This document shows positions 50,992 through 60,195 of a DNA stretch of 64,000 nt, piece by piece (within the stretch, counting starts at the first letter, position 1; the number at the start of each line of letters is the position of its first letter). Position numbers and translations under genes: made by a program. The stretch is taken from NCBI GenBank assembly GCA_002429315.1, contig DIZC01000038.1:1-64000 (forward strand). Reading direction: 5' to 3'. This DNA is from Alphaproteobacteria bacterium UBA6038 (lineage in GTDB: Bacteria > Pseudomonadota > Alphaproteobacteria > Micropepsales > Micropepsaceae). Under the pieces are notes generated by a model. The model had not been told where the DNA came from, did no database searches, and worked only from the letters and a program-made list of their open reading frames with translations.

Positions 50992-51273
50992 ATGGGCCGC
51001 GACGGAAGAGATTTTATCGAGGTTGTCCGGGGACGGGATGGCCGTCCACTCAGGATGGCCGATTTGCCGGCACCCGATCTCAAGCGCTGGGTGCCGCGGC
51101 GCAAGGCGGAAGTCGTCGCTGCCGTCCGCGGCGGTTTGCTGAGCCTGGACGATGCCTGTCAGCGCTACGCGCTGACGGTAGAGGAATTTCTCTCCTGGGA
51201 GGAGGCGATCACGCAGTACGGACTCCAGGGTCTCCGCATCACGGAGATTCAGCATCACCGGCATCCGCACTGA
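50992..51273 (+). CDS. sciP: SciP-type CtrA inhibitor (DUF1153)
   Basis: 93 residues: VRGRDGRPLRMADLPAPDLK, RWVPRRKAEVVAAVRGGLLS and LDDACQRYALTVEEFLSWEE form the DUF1153 helix-turn-helix. In Caulobacter, SciP binds CtrA and prevents its recruitment of RNA polymerase, and it acts in late cell cycle. GGCAGAGG upstream of the ATG. Its presence places the organism among CtrA-containing alphaproteobacteria. Confidence 0.93.
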   Translation: MGRDGRDFIEVVRGRDGRPLRMADLPAPDLKRWVPRRKAEVVAAVRGGLLSLDDACQRYALTVEEFLSWEEAITQYGLQGLRITEIQHHRHPH

Positions 51274-51275
51274 GG

Positions 51276-51971
51276 TTACTCCAGAGCGGTTGCGGCAGCG
51301 GCGATCGCGTGCAGGGCCGTGGTGTCGTAGAGCGGCACCGCCGCGTCGTCCGGCGTCACCAGCAGCGGAATTTCCGTGCAGCCCAGAATGATTCCTTCGG
51401 CGCCGGCCGCAACCAGCCGCGCCATGATTTCGCGATAGGACTCGCGGGAGGATGGCAGCAAGCGGCCGCAGACCAACTCCTCGAGGATGACGCGATCGAT
51501 CTCCGCGGCGTCCGCCTTGGCCGGAACGATCGTCTCGATGCCATATCGCAAAGCAAGCCGGCCTTTGAGGATGCCATCGTCCTCCATCGTGAAGCAGGAA
51601 CCGATCAGGCCGACACGGGAGTGTCCATCGGCCTTGATTTTCGCGCCAGGCGGATCGGCGATATGGAGCAGCGGAATGCCGGCCGCCTTTTCAACCTCGT
51701 CCGCCATCAGATGCATGGTGTTGCAGCAGATGATGAGGAAATCCGCTCCGCCGCGCGCCAACCGCACGCCGGCATCCGCCATCCGTGCGGTGGCCTCTTG
51801 CCAGCGGCCGCCACGCTGAAGCGCGGCGATCTCGTCGAAATCGAAAGAATGCAGCAGCAACTTCGCCGAGTGCACCCCGCCCAGCCGCTTTTGAATCTCG
51901 CGATTGACGATCTCGTAATAGAGCCGGGAGGATTCCCAGCTCATGCCGCCGATCATGCCGATGGTCTTCAC
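51276..51971 (-). CDS. Aspartate/glutamate racemase family protein
   Basis: 231 residues from a GTG at 51971 (MKTIGMIGGMSWESSRLYYE) with AGGGAGC upstream. The two catalytic Cys are in ADFLIICCNTMHLMAD (about residue 82) and EGIILGCTEIPLLV (about 193). YgeA-like amino-acid racemases share this pattern; the substrate is not determined. Convergent with sciP (2-base gap), and upstream lies an amidase gene on the same strand. Confidence 0.93.
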   Translation of the reverse strand: MKTIGMIGGMSWESSRLYYEIVNREIQKRLGGVHSAKLLLHSFDFDEIAALQRGGRWQEATARMADAGVRLARGGADFLIICCNTMHLMADEVEKAAGIPLLHIADPPGAKIKADGHSRVGLIGSCFTMEDDGILKGRLALRYGIETIVPAKADAAEIDRVILEELVCGRLLPSSRESYREIMARLVAAGAEGIILGCTEIPLLVTPDDAAVPLYDTTALHAIAAAATALE

Positions 51972-51997
51972 GCGCGTTGCTCCCTGACCGGCCCAAT

Positions 51998-52711
51998 CTA
52001 GGTCGCGAGAAGCGCATCCAGTATCTGCGCGCATTCGCCATCGGCCACGCCGTTTATGCATGACGGACGAAAATGGCGCTGGAAGGCGGCGATCGCATCG
52101 GCAAGCGGCCAGTCCACATCCGGCGGCACGCCATAACCGTAGCGGCGGAGCTTGGCGGCGAACGCATTCTCCTCCGTCGCGGCCCGCGCGCGAGAATCGC
52201 CGGAAGCGGGCGAACCGGCCGGCCATTCGCCGATGCCGCGCTCGGCAAGTCGCGCCCACGGAAACAGCTCACCCGGATCCTGCTTGCGGTTGGGCGCGAC
52301 GTCGGAATGTCCAACCACGCGCGACGGTGCGATCGCGGGATGCCGCCGGAGAATTCCAAGCGACAGCTCGATCACCGTTTCGATCTGCGGTTCGGCAAAC
52401 GGGATATAGCCGAATTCGTGCCCCGGATTGACGATCTCGATTCCAATGGAGCGTGAATTCAGGTCGCGAACGCCGGCCCAGTACGACACGCCGGCATGCC
52501 GCGCGCGGCGATCCTCCGGGACATGCGCATAAACCGAGCCCTCCCGATCGACGGTGTAATGCGCCGAGACCTTGGCCTCGGGATCGCACAGCCGCACGAG
52601 CGCCTCTTCTGCATTTCGCATGCCGGTGTAATGCATCACCAGAATATCCACCGGGCCTTCCGCCCGCGGATCGTGGTTCGGCGACTTGCATTCGATCGTC
52701 GTGAAGCTCAT
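51998..52711 (-). CDS. N-acetylmuramoyl-L-alanine amidase (AmiD/AmpD type)
   Basis: 237 residues: zinc-binding LVMHYTGMRNAEEALVRLCD and SAHYTVDREGSVY, GIEIVNPGHEFGY, and His/Asp in VVGHSDVAPNRKQDPGELFPW. A C-terminal region (about 180-237) resembles a peptidoglycan-binding helical domain (YGYGVPPDVDWPLADAIAAF and QRHFRP). No signal peptide is visible, so it is probably a cytosolic AmpD-like enzyme for recycled anhydro-muropeptides. Confidence 0.93.
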   Translation of the reverse strand: MSFTTIECKSPNHDPRAEGPVDILVMHYTGMRNAEEALVRLCDPEAKVSAHYTVDREGSVYAHVPEDRRARHAGVSYWAGVRDLNSRSIGIEIVNPGHEFGYIPFAEPQIETVIELSLGILRRHPAIAPSRVVGHSDVAPNRKQDPGELFPWARLAERGIGEWPAGSPASGDSRARAATEENAFAAKLRRYGYGVPPDVDWPLADAIAAFQRHFRPSCINGVADGECAQILDALLAT

Positions 52712-52721
52712 GGCGCCTCGC

Positions 52722-53225
52722 TCATTCGCGCTCGCGCATGATGAGGAAGGTGGCCATATCCCAGGCGTTGCGAATGCCGACGATCAGCAGCAGGACAAAA
52801 GCTGCCGCCAGGACGTAGAGCGGATCGTCAATCTTTAGCACGATCATGACGGAAGCACCCAGCATGGCGGCATAGGCCAGAACCGGCAGCAACGCGTAGA
52901 AGCACCAGTCCTCCATGCCGAGTTTCAACTTCCAGATGCGCGTGACGACGATAATGCCGTAGCTCACGCCGGCGAGTCCGCCCGTGCCCAGCAACAACGC
53001 GATGGCCAGCGGGGGAATTTTCGGCACCGACAGAATCGCTGAGCCCACCAGCACGCTTGTGAGATGAACCGTGGTGGGCGAGATGAACCCGCGCATGCCG
53101 AGGGTAAGTTCCTTCACGCCGGAGGCGAGCGAGGCGACGATGAAACTTGCGCCGACGATGGCGCCCGAGGCCGTGCCGATCATCACGTAGAAATCGCGCC
53201 AGTTCTCCAGAGGAAGCGGCGTCAT
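52722..53225 (-). CDS. Hypothetical four-helix membrane protein
   Basis: 167 residues from the ATG at 53225, overlapping the TerB/DnaJ gene stop (ATGA). Four hydrophobic helices (about 13-33, 51-85, 105-128 and 130-155). No family recognised. Coupling to the DnaJ-type gene suggests a shared membrane task. Confidence 0.8.
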   Translation of the reverse strand: MTPLPLENWRDFYVMIGTASGAIVGASFIVASLASGVKELTLGMRGFISPTTVHLTSVLVGSAILSVPKIPPLAIALLLGTGGLAGVSYGIIVVTRIWKLKLGMEDWCFYALLPVLAYAAMLGASVMIVLKIDDPLYVLAAAFVLLLIVGIRNAWDMATFLIMRERE

Positions 53226-53953
53226 CTGCGGCCGTTCAGCCCGCGCTCTTCGACAATCCGGTCGTAAGCCCCGTTGATCGCGGCGAGCTTGTCGTTGGCG
53301 AGCTTGACGAACTCTTCCGGCACGCCGCGCGCCATCAGGCTGTCGGGATGGTTCTCGCGCACCAGCAGCCGGTAGGTTCGCTTGATCTCGTCCTCCGTCG
53401 CGGTATGCGCCACGCCCAGGATGACATAGGGGTCTTCCTTGTCGGGAAAATGCGACGCGCGGATGCGGCGGAATTCGTTCGGCGCGAAGCCGAAGATTTC
53501 GGCCACGCGCTCCAGGAAGGCGAGTTCGCCCGGATGCAGCACGCCATCGGCCTTGGCGATTTCGAACAGGCCGTCGAGGATGTCCTCCAGAACCGCCGGA
53601 TTGCCGCGGTAGATGCCGGCGATCTGCCGCGCGTAAGTTTCGAAGCCGGCGGTGTCCTGGCGCGCCAGCCGGAAGATGCGCTGCACATTGGCTTCTTCGC
53701 TCGGCGGCACGCGGAAATACTGCCGGAAGGCTTCTTCCTCGTCGCCGGTCACCACGCCGTCGGCTTTCGCCATCTTGGCGCCGAGGGCGATCATGGCGAT
53801 GGTGAACGCGACCCCGGGATCCGTTGCGCCGGCAGGCGTGCTCGCCGGCCGGTCGACAAGGAAGTGACCTGCCAGCACGCCGAGCGCTGCGCCGAACGGC
53901 CCGCCGGCGATCAACCCCGCGGCCGCGCCGCCGATTTTGCCCCAGATGGACAT
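53222..53953 (-). CDS. DjlA-like TerB and DnaJ domain protein
   Basis: 243 residues from MSIWGKIGGAAAGLIAGGPF at 53953; the N-terminal Gly/Ala-rich helix (about 8-30) may insert in the membrane. The TerB domain spans about 50-160 (AKMAKADGVVTGDEEEAFRQ and ILDGLFEIAKADGVLHPGEL), and the J domain about 175-240 (DPYVILGVAHTATEDEIKRT with VRENHPDSLM providing the HPD triad). It stimulates DnaK at the inner membrane (family knowledge). Confidence 0.9.
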   Translation of the reverse strand: MSIWGKIGGAAAGLIAGGPFGAALGVLAGHFLVDRPASTPAGATDPGVAFTIAMIALGAKMAKADGVVTGDEEEAFRQYFRVPPSEEANVQRIFRLARQDTAGFETYARQIAGIYRGNPAVLEDILDGLFEIAKADGVLHPGELAFLERVAEIFGFAPNEFRRIRASHFPDKEDPYVILGVAHTATEDEIKRTYRLLVRENHPDSLMARGVPEEFVKLANDKLAAINGAYDRIVEERGLNGRR

Positions 53954-53983
53954 GGCGCGAACCATTAGGACAATCTGGCCGCA

Positions 53984-56900
53984 ATGTCAGCCTCGGGAAC
54001 ATGGCGGTTCTACATCGATCGCGGCGGCACGTTTACCGACGTCGTGGCCGAAGCCCCCGACGGTGCTCTGAGCAGCCTCAAGCTGCTATCCGAACATCCC
54101 GACTATGAAGACGCAGCACTGGAAGGCATCCGGCGCTGCCTCGCGCTTCCGCCGGACGCGCCAATTCCGCCCGAGCGCGTGGCGGAAGTGCGCATGGGCA
54201 CGACGGTCGCCACCAACGCGCTGCTCACCCGCACCGGCGAGCCTCTCGTGCTTGTCACGACGCGCGGTTTCAAGGACCAGCTTCGCATTGGCTATCAGAA
54301 CCGACCGAAGCTGTTCGCGCTGAAGATTGAGTTGCCCGAAATGCTGTACGCGCGGGTGATCGAGGCGGATGAGCGCGTCACGGTGGAAGGCGAGGTGCTG
54401 CGTCCGCTGGACGAAGACGCGCTGCGCGCGGCGCTGGCGAACGCGCACGCGGAGGGAATTTCCGCCTGCGCCATTCTGTTCCTGCACGGCTATCGCCATC
54501 CGGGGCACGAGAAGCGCGCGGCCGCGATCGCGCGCGACATCGGCTTTGCGCAGATTTCGGCCAGCCACGACACCGTGCCGCTGATGAAGTTCGTCTCGCG
54601 CGGCGACACCACGGTTGCGGATGCGTACCTGTCGCCGGTGTTGTCGCGCTACGCGGATCGCGTGTCGTGCGCGCTGGGCGGCACGAGACTCTATTTCATG
54701 GCGTCGAACGGCGGGCTCGCCGGGCCGGAGTTCTTTCACGGCAAAGATGCGATCGCCTCCGGTCCTGCCGGCGGCGTGGTGGGCATGGCGGAGACCGCAA
54801 AGGAAGCCGGTTTCGAGCACGTCATCGGCTTCGATATGGGCGGCACGTCCACCGACGTATCGCGCTTCGACGGCACTTACGAGCGGGTATACGAAACCGA
54901 AGTCGCGGGCGTGCGACTGCGGGTGCCGATGATGGCGATCCACACGGTGGCCGCGGGCGGGGGATCGATTCTGCATTACGACAGCGCGCGCTTTCGCGCC
55001 GGACCCGATTCGGCCGGCGCCGATCCGGGCCCCAGATGCTATCGCCGCGGCGGGCCGCTTTGCGTCACCGACGCGAACGTCATGGTCGGCAAGCTTCGCC
55101 CCGAATTCTTCCCGCGCATTTTCGGTCCCGGCGCCGATCGGCCGCTGGATGACGAAAGCGTGCGCGAGGGTTTTGCGACGTTGGCGCGTGAGATCGGCGA
55201 CGGGCGAACCGCGGTGCAGGTCGCCGACGGGTTCATCCGCATCGCGGTCGAAAACATGGGCAATGCCATCAAGCGCATCTCGGTGGCAAAAGGCTACGAC
55301 GCGCGCGACTATACGCTCAGCTCCTTCGGCGGCGCCGGCGGGCAGCACGCCTGCCTAGTTGCGGACGCGCTCGGCATCGCGCGCATTTTCATCCATCCGT
55401 TTTCGGGCCTGCTTTCGGCCTACGGGATGAAGCTCGCGCGCCTGCGCCGCGTGCGCCAGCGCGCCGTCGGCGCCGAACTGAACCCGGAACTCGTGCCGCG
55501 ATTAGAGGACGCGGCTGAAAAGCTGGCCCGCCAAGCACAAGCCGACGTGCTTGCCCAGGGCGCGGAGCGCGCGCAGTCGGCCGTGCGCGCGCACATCCGC
55601 TATGACGGCAGCGACACCACGCTGCCAATCGCCCTTTCGTCCATGGAAGAAATGGCGCGCGCCTTCGCCGAGGGCCACGCGCGGCTGTTCGGCTTCGGTT
55701 TCGAAGGCAAACCGCTGATCGTAGAGTTGCTGGAGGTGGAAGCTCAAAGTCCTCCCTCTCCCCCTCAAGGGGAGAGGGCTGGGGTGAGGGGGAGTCAGAA
55801 GTCCGAAAGCAGAAATCAGAAAACAGAATCCAATGCTGGTTCAGGGGGGCCTGATCTCCGACTTCCGGGTCCTGGTTTCCGAAATCCCCCTCACCCCCAG
55901 CCCCTCTCCCCCAAAGGGGGCGAGGGGAGATTTCGCTTTTTCTCGCAAAGTTCCTGGCACAATGCGGCCGTGCACCGGACAGCGGAGCTGCCGCCTGGCG
56001 CGCGCGTAAACGGTCCCGCACTCCTCATCGAGCCGCACCAGACGATCGTCGTCGAGCCGGGATGGCGTGCCGCGATCACGAACGAGAGCGCCGTCGTGCT
56101 CACGCGGGAAACACCGCGGACGGTCGCTCGCGCCAGCACCGCGGCCGATCCGGTTCTGCTGGAAGTGTTCGCAAACCTTTTCATGGCGATCGCCGAAGAA
56201 ATGGGCGCAACGTTGCAGAACACCGCGTCCAGCGTGAACATCAAGGAGCGGCTGGACTTCTCGTGCGCCATTTTCGATGCGGAGGGCGGCCTCGTCGCGA
56301 ACGCGCCGCACATGCCGGTGCATCTGGGCTCGATGGGCGATTGCGTCACCGCCATCATGCGCAAGCATCCGGCGATGGCCGAGGGCGACATGTTCGTCAC
56401 CAACGCGCCGTATGATGGCGGCACCCACATCCCCGATGTGACGGTGGTCGCGCCGGTGTTAGTTGATGGCGAGTGCCGCTTCTTCGTTGCGAGCCGCGGC
56501 CACCATGCCGACATCGGCGGCATCACGCCCGGTTCAATGCCGGCGTTTTCCAAAGACGTCGCGGAAGAAGGCGTCCTGTTCGACGGCGTGCCGATGGTGC
56601 GCCGCGGGCATTTCGACGAGGACGGCATTCGCGCGAGCCTGGAAAGCGGCGCCTGGCCGGCGCGCAATCCGGTGCAGAACCTTGCCGACCTGAAAGCGCA
56701 AGCTGCGGCGTGCGCCCGCGGCATCGCGGAGTTGAACCGCGTTTGCGCGCTGTACGGCGCCGAAATCGTCACCGCTTACATGCGCCATGTGCAGGACAAT
56801 GCAGAGGAATCCGTGCGCAAGGTCATCGGGGCGCTGCACGACGGCGCGTTCGTCATGCCGACGGATGGCGGGGCGGAAATCCGGGTGAAAATCACCGTCG

Positions 56901-57664
56901 ACCGAGAGCGGCGCAGCGCTCGGGTGGATTTCTCCGGGACCAGCGAACAGCAGCCCAACAATCTGAACGCGCCGCGCTCCGTCACCAAGGCGGCGGTGCT
57001 TTACGTCTTTCGCTGCCTGGTGGACTCCGACATCCCGATGAACGCCGGTTGCCTCAAGCCGCTGGAGATCCTGGTGCCGGAAGGCTCGCTGCTCAATCCG
57101 CACCCGCCGGCGGCGGTGGCGGGTGGGAACGTGGAAACCAGCCAGGCGGTCGTCGACGTACTCTTCGGCGCGCTTGGCGTGATGGCGGCGGCACAGGGCA
57201 CCATGAACAATCTGACGTTCGGGAACCAATCGCACCAGTATTATGAGACGATCTGCGGCGGCGCAGGAGCGGGCGCCGATTTCGATGGACAATCCGCCGT
57301 GCACACCCACATGACGAATTCGCGCCTGACCGATCCCGAAGTGCTGGAGGCGCGCTATCCGGTTCTGCTGGAGGAGTTTGCCATTCGCGAAGGGTCGGGC
57401 GGCGAGGGCGCGCACAAAGGCGGCGATGGCGTGATCCGCCGCATTCGCTTCCGCGAGAGGATGACGGCGGCCATTCTCTCGACGCGCCGCGAAACGATGC
57501 CGTTCGGCCTCGCGGGCGGCAGGGATGCAAAGCCTGGCGGCAATATGGTCATTCGCAAGAACGGCGGGATGATGGCGCTCGCCGGTCGCGACGAGATCGA
57601 GCTGGAGGCCGGCGACGAGATCGTCATCGCCACCCCTGGCGGCGGCGGGTTTGGGGAAGCTTGA
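53984..57664 (+). CDS. Hydantoinase/5-oxoprolinase fusion (HyuA-HyuB)
   Basis: 1226 residues. HyuA part: N-terminal ATPase-like fold with FYIDRGGTFTDVVAEAPDGA and GTTVATNALLTRTGEPLVLV; FDMGGTSTDVSRFDGTYE (about 285); SSFGGAGGQHACLVADAL. HyuB part from about 690: ANLFMAIAEEMGATLQNTAS, NAPYDGGTHIPDVTVVAPVL and the C-terminal IREGSGGEGAHKGGDG and VIATPGGGGFGEA. 5-Oxoprolinases hydrolyse 5-oxoproline or hydantoins with ATP. About residues 589-650, at the A/B boundary, are encoded by a palindromic repeat pair. Near-identical 3' sequence occurs at 59202-59320. The frame is intact. Confidence 0.94.
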   Translation: MSASGTWRFYIDRGGTFTDVVAEAPDGALSSLKLLSEHPDYEDAALEGIRRCLALPPDAPIPPERVAEVRMGTTVATNALLTRTGEPLVLVTTRGFKDQLRIGYQNRPKLFALKIELPEMLYARVIEADERVTVEGEVLRPLDEDALRAALANAHAEGISACAILFLHGYRHPGHEKRAAAIARDIGFAQISASHDTVPLMKFVSRGDTTVADAYLSPVLSRYADRVSCALGGTRLYFMASNGGLAGPEFFHGKDAIASGPAGGVVGMAETAKEAGFEHVIGFDMGGTSTDVSRFDGTYERVYETEVAGVRLRVPMMAIHTVAAGGGSILHYDSARFRAGPDSAGADPGPRCYRRGGPLCVTDANVMVGKLRPEFFPRIFGPGADRPLDDESVREGFATLAREIGDGRTAVQVADGFIRIAVENMGNAIKRISVAKGYDARDYTLSSFGGAGGQHACLVADALGIARIFIHPFSGLLSAYGMKLARLRRVRQRAVGAELNPELVPRLEDAAEKLARQAQADVLAQGAERAQSAVRAHIRYDGSDTTLPIALSSMEEMARAFAEGHARLFGFGFEGKPLIVELLEVEAQSPPSPPQGERAGVRGSQKSESRNQKTESNAGSGGPDLRLPGPGFRNPPHPQPLSPKGGEGRFRFFSQSSWHNAAVHRTAELPPGARVNGPALLIEPHQTIVVEPGWRAAITNESAVVLTRETPRTVARASTAADPVLLEVFANLFMAIAEEMGATLQNTASSVNIKERLDFSCAIFDAEGGLVANAPHMPVHLGSMGDCVTAIMRKHPAMAEGDMFVTNAPYDGGTHIPDVTVVAPVLVDGECRFFVASRGHHADIGGITPGSMPAFSKDVAEEGVLFDGVPMVRRGHFDEDGIRASLESGAWPARNPVQNLADLKAQAAACARGIAELNRVCALYGAEIVTAYMRHVQDNAEESVRKVIGALHDGAFVMPTDGGAEIRVKITVDRERRSARVDFSGTSEQQPNNLNAPRSVTKAAVLYVFRCLVDSDIPMNAGCLKPLEILVPEGSLLNPHPPAAVAGGNVETSQAVVDVLFGALGVMAAAQGTMNNLTFGNQSHQYYETICGGAGAGADFDGQSAVHTHMTNSRLTDPEVLEARYPVLLEEFAIREGSGGEGAHKGGDGVIRRIRFRERMTAAILSTRRETMPFGLAGGRDAKPGGNMVIRKNGGMMALAGRDEIELEAGDEIVIATPGGGGFGEA
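55751..55930. repeat. Composite palindromic element inside the hydantoinase gene
   Basis: CCTCCCTCTCCCCCTCAAGG with its inverted partner at the left (55751-55790), a spacer with CAGAAGTCCGAAAGCAGAAA, and CCCCTCACCCCCAGCCCCTC to GGGGCGAGGGGAG at the right. The organisation mirrors the imuA insert at 7511-7668. It is read through as about 60 codons between the HyuA and HyuB parts. Confidence 0.88.
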
Positions 57665-57673
57665 ACTCAATTG

Positions 57674-58651
57674 TCATGGCCCGATGTAAATCTTGCGACG
57701 GGTTTCATTCCAGGAGTAGCAGGCGGAATAGTTGCCGTACTTCAGCATATACCAGCTACCCGCGTTTAGGTCGAACGGTATGACGTGGGAACTCCCCATC
57801 GGGCTCCAGGTGATGGACACTGCAGGACCCAGTTCAGCTCCGGACTGGTCCGAATTGTAGAGATTCCATTGCGGCTGAAGCGCCGGGCTCCCGCCCACCT
57901 GCCAACCGCGCAATCTGTAATTGCTGGCAGTAGTGGAATTGGCCACGACTTCAAGACGCAGATCGGGAACAGGCGCTTGGCCAATCGGGTTGGCTGGGTT
58001 CGTGAACGTGACGCTATTCGTATTCGCGGCGTTGACCTTCGTGTACCAGCCCCCGATCAGATGCCTTACTTCGAGCGTCAATACGCCGTGGTAGGTGCCG
58101 GCGGTAAGCGGCGCCGGGATCGTGAAGGACCAATTTATCCAGTCCGAGGACAATTGCTGCTGGGGCAAGAAGCCGATCAGGTTGTTGTTTGGGCCATAGA
58201 GCCAGATGGTCCAGCGATATGGATTGCCGGGAGAGTTCGTCGGGCAATTTCCATTGCAATAGTATGACACGTAGAACATGATCGAGGGGATCAGATTGAT
58301 GTTGCAAATGCTCTGATTCACAGATTGCTGAGAATTGTTCCACCAATAGGTGAGAGTCGGTCCGGTTGTCGCTGTGGCGACGGTTGGCGTGGCCGTGGAA
58401 GCGGCCCGCCGCGCCGGTGCGCCCCTTGTTGGAGCTGCCCGTTTCGTTGGGGATCCGGGCGGCACCGCTGAACGTGCTGCCTTAAGGGCCGCTGCCAATG
58501 CGCTTATGGTGTGAACCGCACCAGGAAGAGCGAAAGTGTCCGCGGCAAACGCCGCTTGCAGGAGCGACACCGGCGCGGTTCCGGACGGCAGAAAGGATAC
58601 CGCGGTCGCAATCGTCGCAATCGCTACGAACAGAACGGTGACGAATTTCAT
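57674..58651 (-). CDS. Secreted protein of unknown function
   Basis: 325 residues from the ATG at 58651 with GGAGAGAG upstream. A signal peptide (KFVTVLFVAIATIATAVSFL) leads to a Pro/Ala/Thr-rich linker (about 60-105) and a beta-rich domain with many Trp, Asn and Tyr (YYCNGNCPTNSPGNPYRWTI, two Cys; GSWYMLKYGNYSACYSW). The look is of an extracellular binding or lectin-like domain, but no family is recognised. Codon use is unlike the neighbours and GC is lower, and it stands between hyuAB and a block of gene debris, so recent acquisition is likely. Confidence 0.75.
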   Translation of the reverse strand: MKFVTVLFVAIATIATAVSFLPSGTAPVSLLQAAFAADTFALPGAVHTISALAAALKAARSAVPPGSPTKRAAPTRGAPARRAASTATPTVATATTGPTLTYWWNNSQQSVNQSICNINLIPSIMFYVSYYCNGNCPTNSPGNPYRWTIWLYGPNNNLIGFLPQQQLSSDWINWSFTIPAPLTAGTYHGVLTLEVRHLIGGWYTKVNAANTNSVTFTNPANPIGQAPVPDLRLEVVANSTTASNYRLRGWQVGGSPALQPQWNLYNSDQSGAELGPAVSITWSPMGSSHVIPFDLNAGSWYMLKYGNYSACYSWNETRRKIYIGP

Positions 58652-58809
58652 GGCTCTCTCCGCAAGTGAATTCAAATATTGATACGCGCTACAATTGACT
58701 TTCATTCTACACGTCTTCTGTCCGCGAGTCATCATTCGTGACAGTTTTGAAGCAGATTCTTTCATTCTCCGTAAAATGCAGAACAGCGCGTTCGGATAAG
58801 CGATTGAAT

Positions 58810-59202
58810 CTAAGCAGCATCTTTCGCTTTTGCATCGTAATTGAGGAGGGGGAGAGCCCAGTGCTCGGCTTCGGCAATGCTCCAGCCTTTGCGCCTGGCG
58901 CAATCCTCGACCTGGTCGCAGCTCATCTTATCGGTGCCGAAATAGCGGCTTTCCGGATGCGAGAAATAGAGGCCGCTCACCGAGGATTCCGGCCACATGG
59001 AGAAACTCTCGGTGAGCTTGACACCGGCCCGCGCCTCGGCGTCGAGCAGTTGGAGCAGCGTGCCCTTCTCGGTGTGAACCGGATGGGCGGGATAGTCCAG
59101 CGCCGGACGGATGCCGCGATACTTCTCCGCGATCAGTTCGGCGCTTGAGAGATTCTCGTCCGGCGCATAGACCCAGAGCTCCCGACGCACGCGCTCCTGC
59201 AT
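58810..59202 (-). pseudogene. metH C-terminal fragment (diverged copy)
   Basis: On the minus strand, residues QERVRRELWVYAPDENLSSA through ESRYFGTDKMSCDQVEDCAR to the stop at 58810 align along their length with the activation-domain end of the complete metH at 61119. The copies differ at many positions, so this is a diverged paralogue or a piece from a related genome. The fragment stops abruptly at 59202, where hyuB-like sequence begins in the opposite direction. No start signal of its own is evident. Confidence 0.85.
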
Positions 59203-59492
59203 TTGCCATTCGCGAAGGGTCGGGCGGCGAGGGCGCGCACAAAGGCGGCGATGGCGTGATCCGCCGCATTCGCTTCCGCGAGAGGATGACGGCGGCCATT
59301 CTCTCGACGCGCCGCGAAACCGCGCCGTTCGGCCTTGCCGGCGGCGAAGACGCACAGCCCGGAGTGAACATGGTCGTGCGTGCAAACGGCGCGGACGTCA
59401 TCCTGAAGGGCCGCGATGAAATTGCGCTGGAACCGGGCGATGCGATCGTCATTGCCACTCCGGGCGGCGGCGGGTTTGGAGAACCGACATGA
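59202..59492 (+). pseudogene. hyuB C-terminal fragment (mosaic)
   Basis: Encodes FAIREGSGGEGAHKGGDGVI to GFGEPT, the last 96 residues of a hydantoinase B. Bases 59202-59320 are identical to 57377-57495 in the complete gene (119 bases); after that the copies diverge sharply (about three quarters identical by eye). It has no start and ends in ATGA overlap with the SDR gene, so an upstream complete hyuB was probably once the operon partner of the SDR. Confidence 0.88.
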
Positions 59493-60178
59493 CAACCGTC
59501 CTGGTTACCGGCGCCAATCGCGGCATCGGGCTTGAATTCGTAAAGCAATATGCCAAGGACGGCGCGAAAGTCATCGCCTGCGCCCGCGAGCCCGCTCGTG
59601 CCGATGCGCTGAAGGCGCTTGCCGGCAAGCAAGGACAAATCGAAATTCACGCGCTGGACACATCGGATTTCAAAGCTTGTGCAGCGCTCGGCAAGCAGCT
59701 GGCAAGCGAAGCCATCGACATCCTCATCAACAACGCTGGGTACTACGGCCCCAAGCGGCAGAGCGCGGACGAGATGGATTTCGAAGGCTGGGCCTATACC
59801 TTGGCGGTCAACACCATGGGGCCGCTCGCGGTGGCGCAGGCGTTTCGTGAAAACCTGAAGCGCGGCACTGAGAAGAAGCTCGTCACCATTACCAGCGGCA
59901 TGGCCTCCACGGCGGAAACGGAGGGCAGCTATCTCGCCTACCGGTCGTCCAAGGCGGCGGTGAACAACGTCATGCGCAACGTGGCGATCGGCTGGCGCGG
60001 CGAGGGCATCATTTCCGTCGTGCTGTCGCCCGGCTGGGTGCGCACCGACATGGGCGGCCCGAGTGCCTCGCTCTCGCCGGAGGAAAGCGTGTCCGGAATG
60101 CGCAAGGTGATTGTCGGCCTCACGCTCGCCGACAGCGGGAAGTTCCTCACCTGGCAAGGCCAGGAACGGCCGTGGTGA
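59489..60178 (+). CDS. SDR-family oxidoreductase (CsgA/C-factor-like)
   Basis: 229 residues: nucleotide site VLVTGANRGIGLEFVKQY, NNAGYYG, catalytic Ser in TITSGMAS and YRSSK (YLAYRSSKAAVNNVMRN), then SPGWVRTDMGGPSA. This is the 229-residue C-factor-like branch of SDRs; substrate unknown. Its start overlaps the stop of the truncated hyuB remnant, so it is now an operon tail without its head. Confidence 0.92.
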   Translation: MTTVLVTGANRGIGLEFVKQYAKDGAKVIACAREPARADALKALAGKQGQIEIHALDTSDFKACAALGKQLASEAIDILINNAGYYGPKRQSADEMDFEGWAYTLAVNTMGPLAVAQAFRENLKRGTEKKLVTITSGMASTAETEGSYLAYRSSKAAVNNVMRNVAIGWRGEGIISVVLSPGWVRTDMGGPSASLSPEESVSGMRKVIVGLTLADSGKFLTWQGQERPW

Positions 60179-60195
60179 GGGAGGTCTTTCGCGGC

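Noticed and set aside
54086..55348. 420-codon minus-strand frame inside the hydantoinase gene
   Set aside because: Antisense of a well-supported coding sequence with high third-position GC, which creates such frames.
59202..59492. The hyuB fragment as a functional short gene
   Set aside because: It has no start codon with ribosome site and lacks all but the last 96 residues of a domain of about 530.
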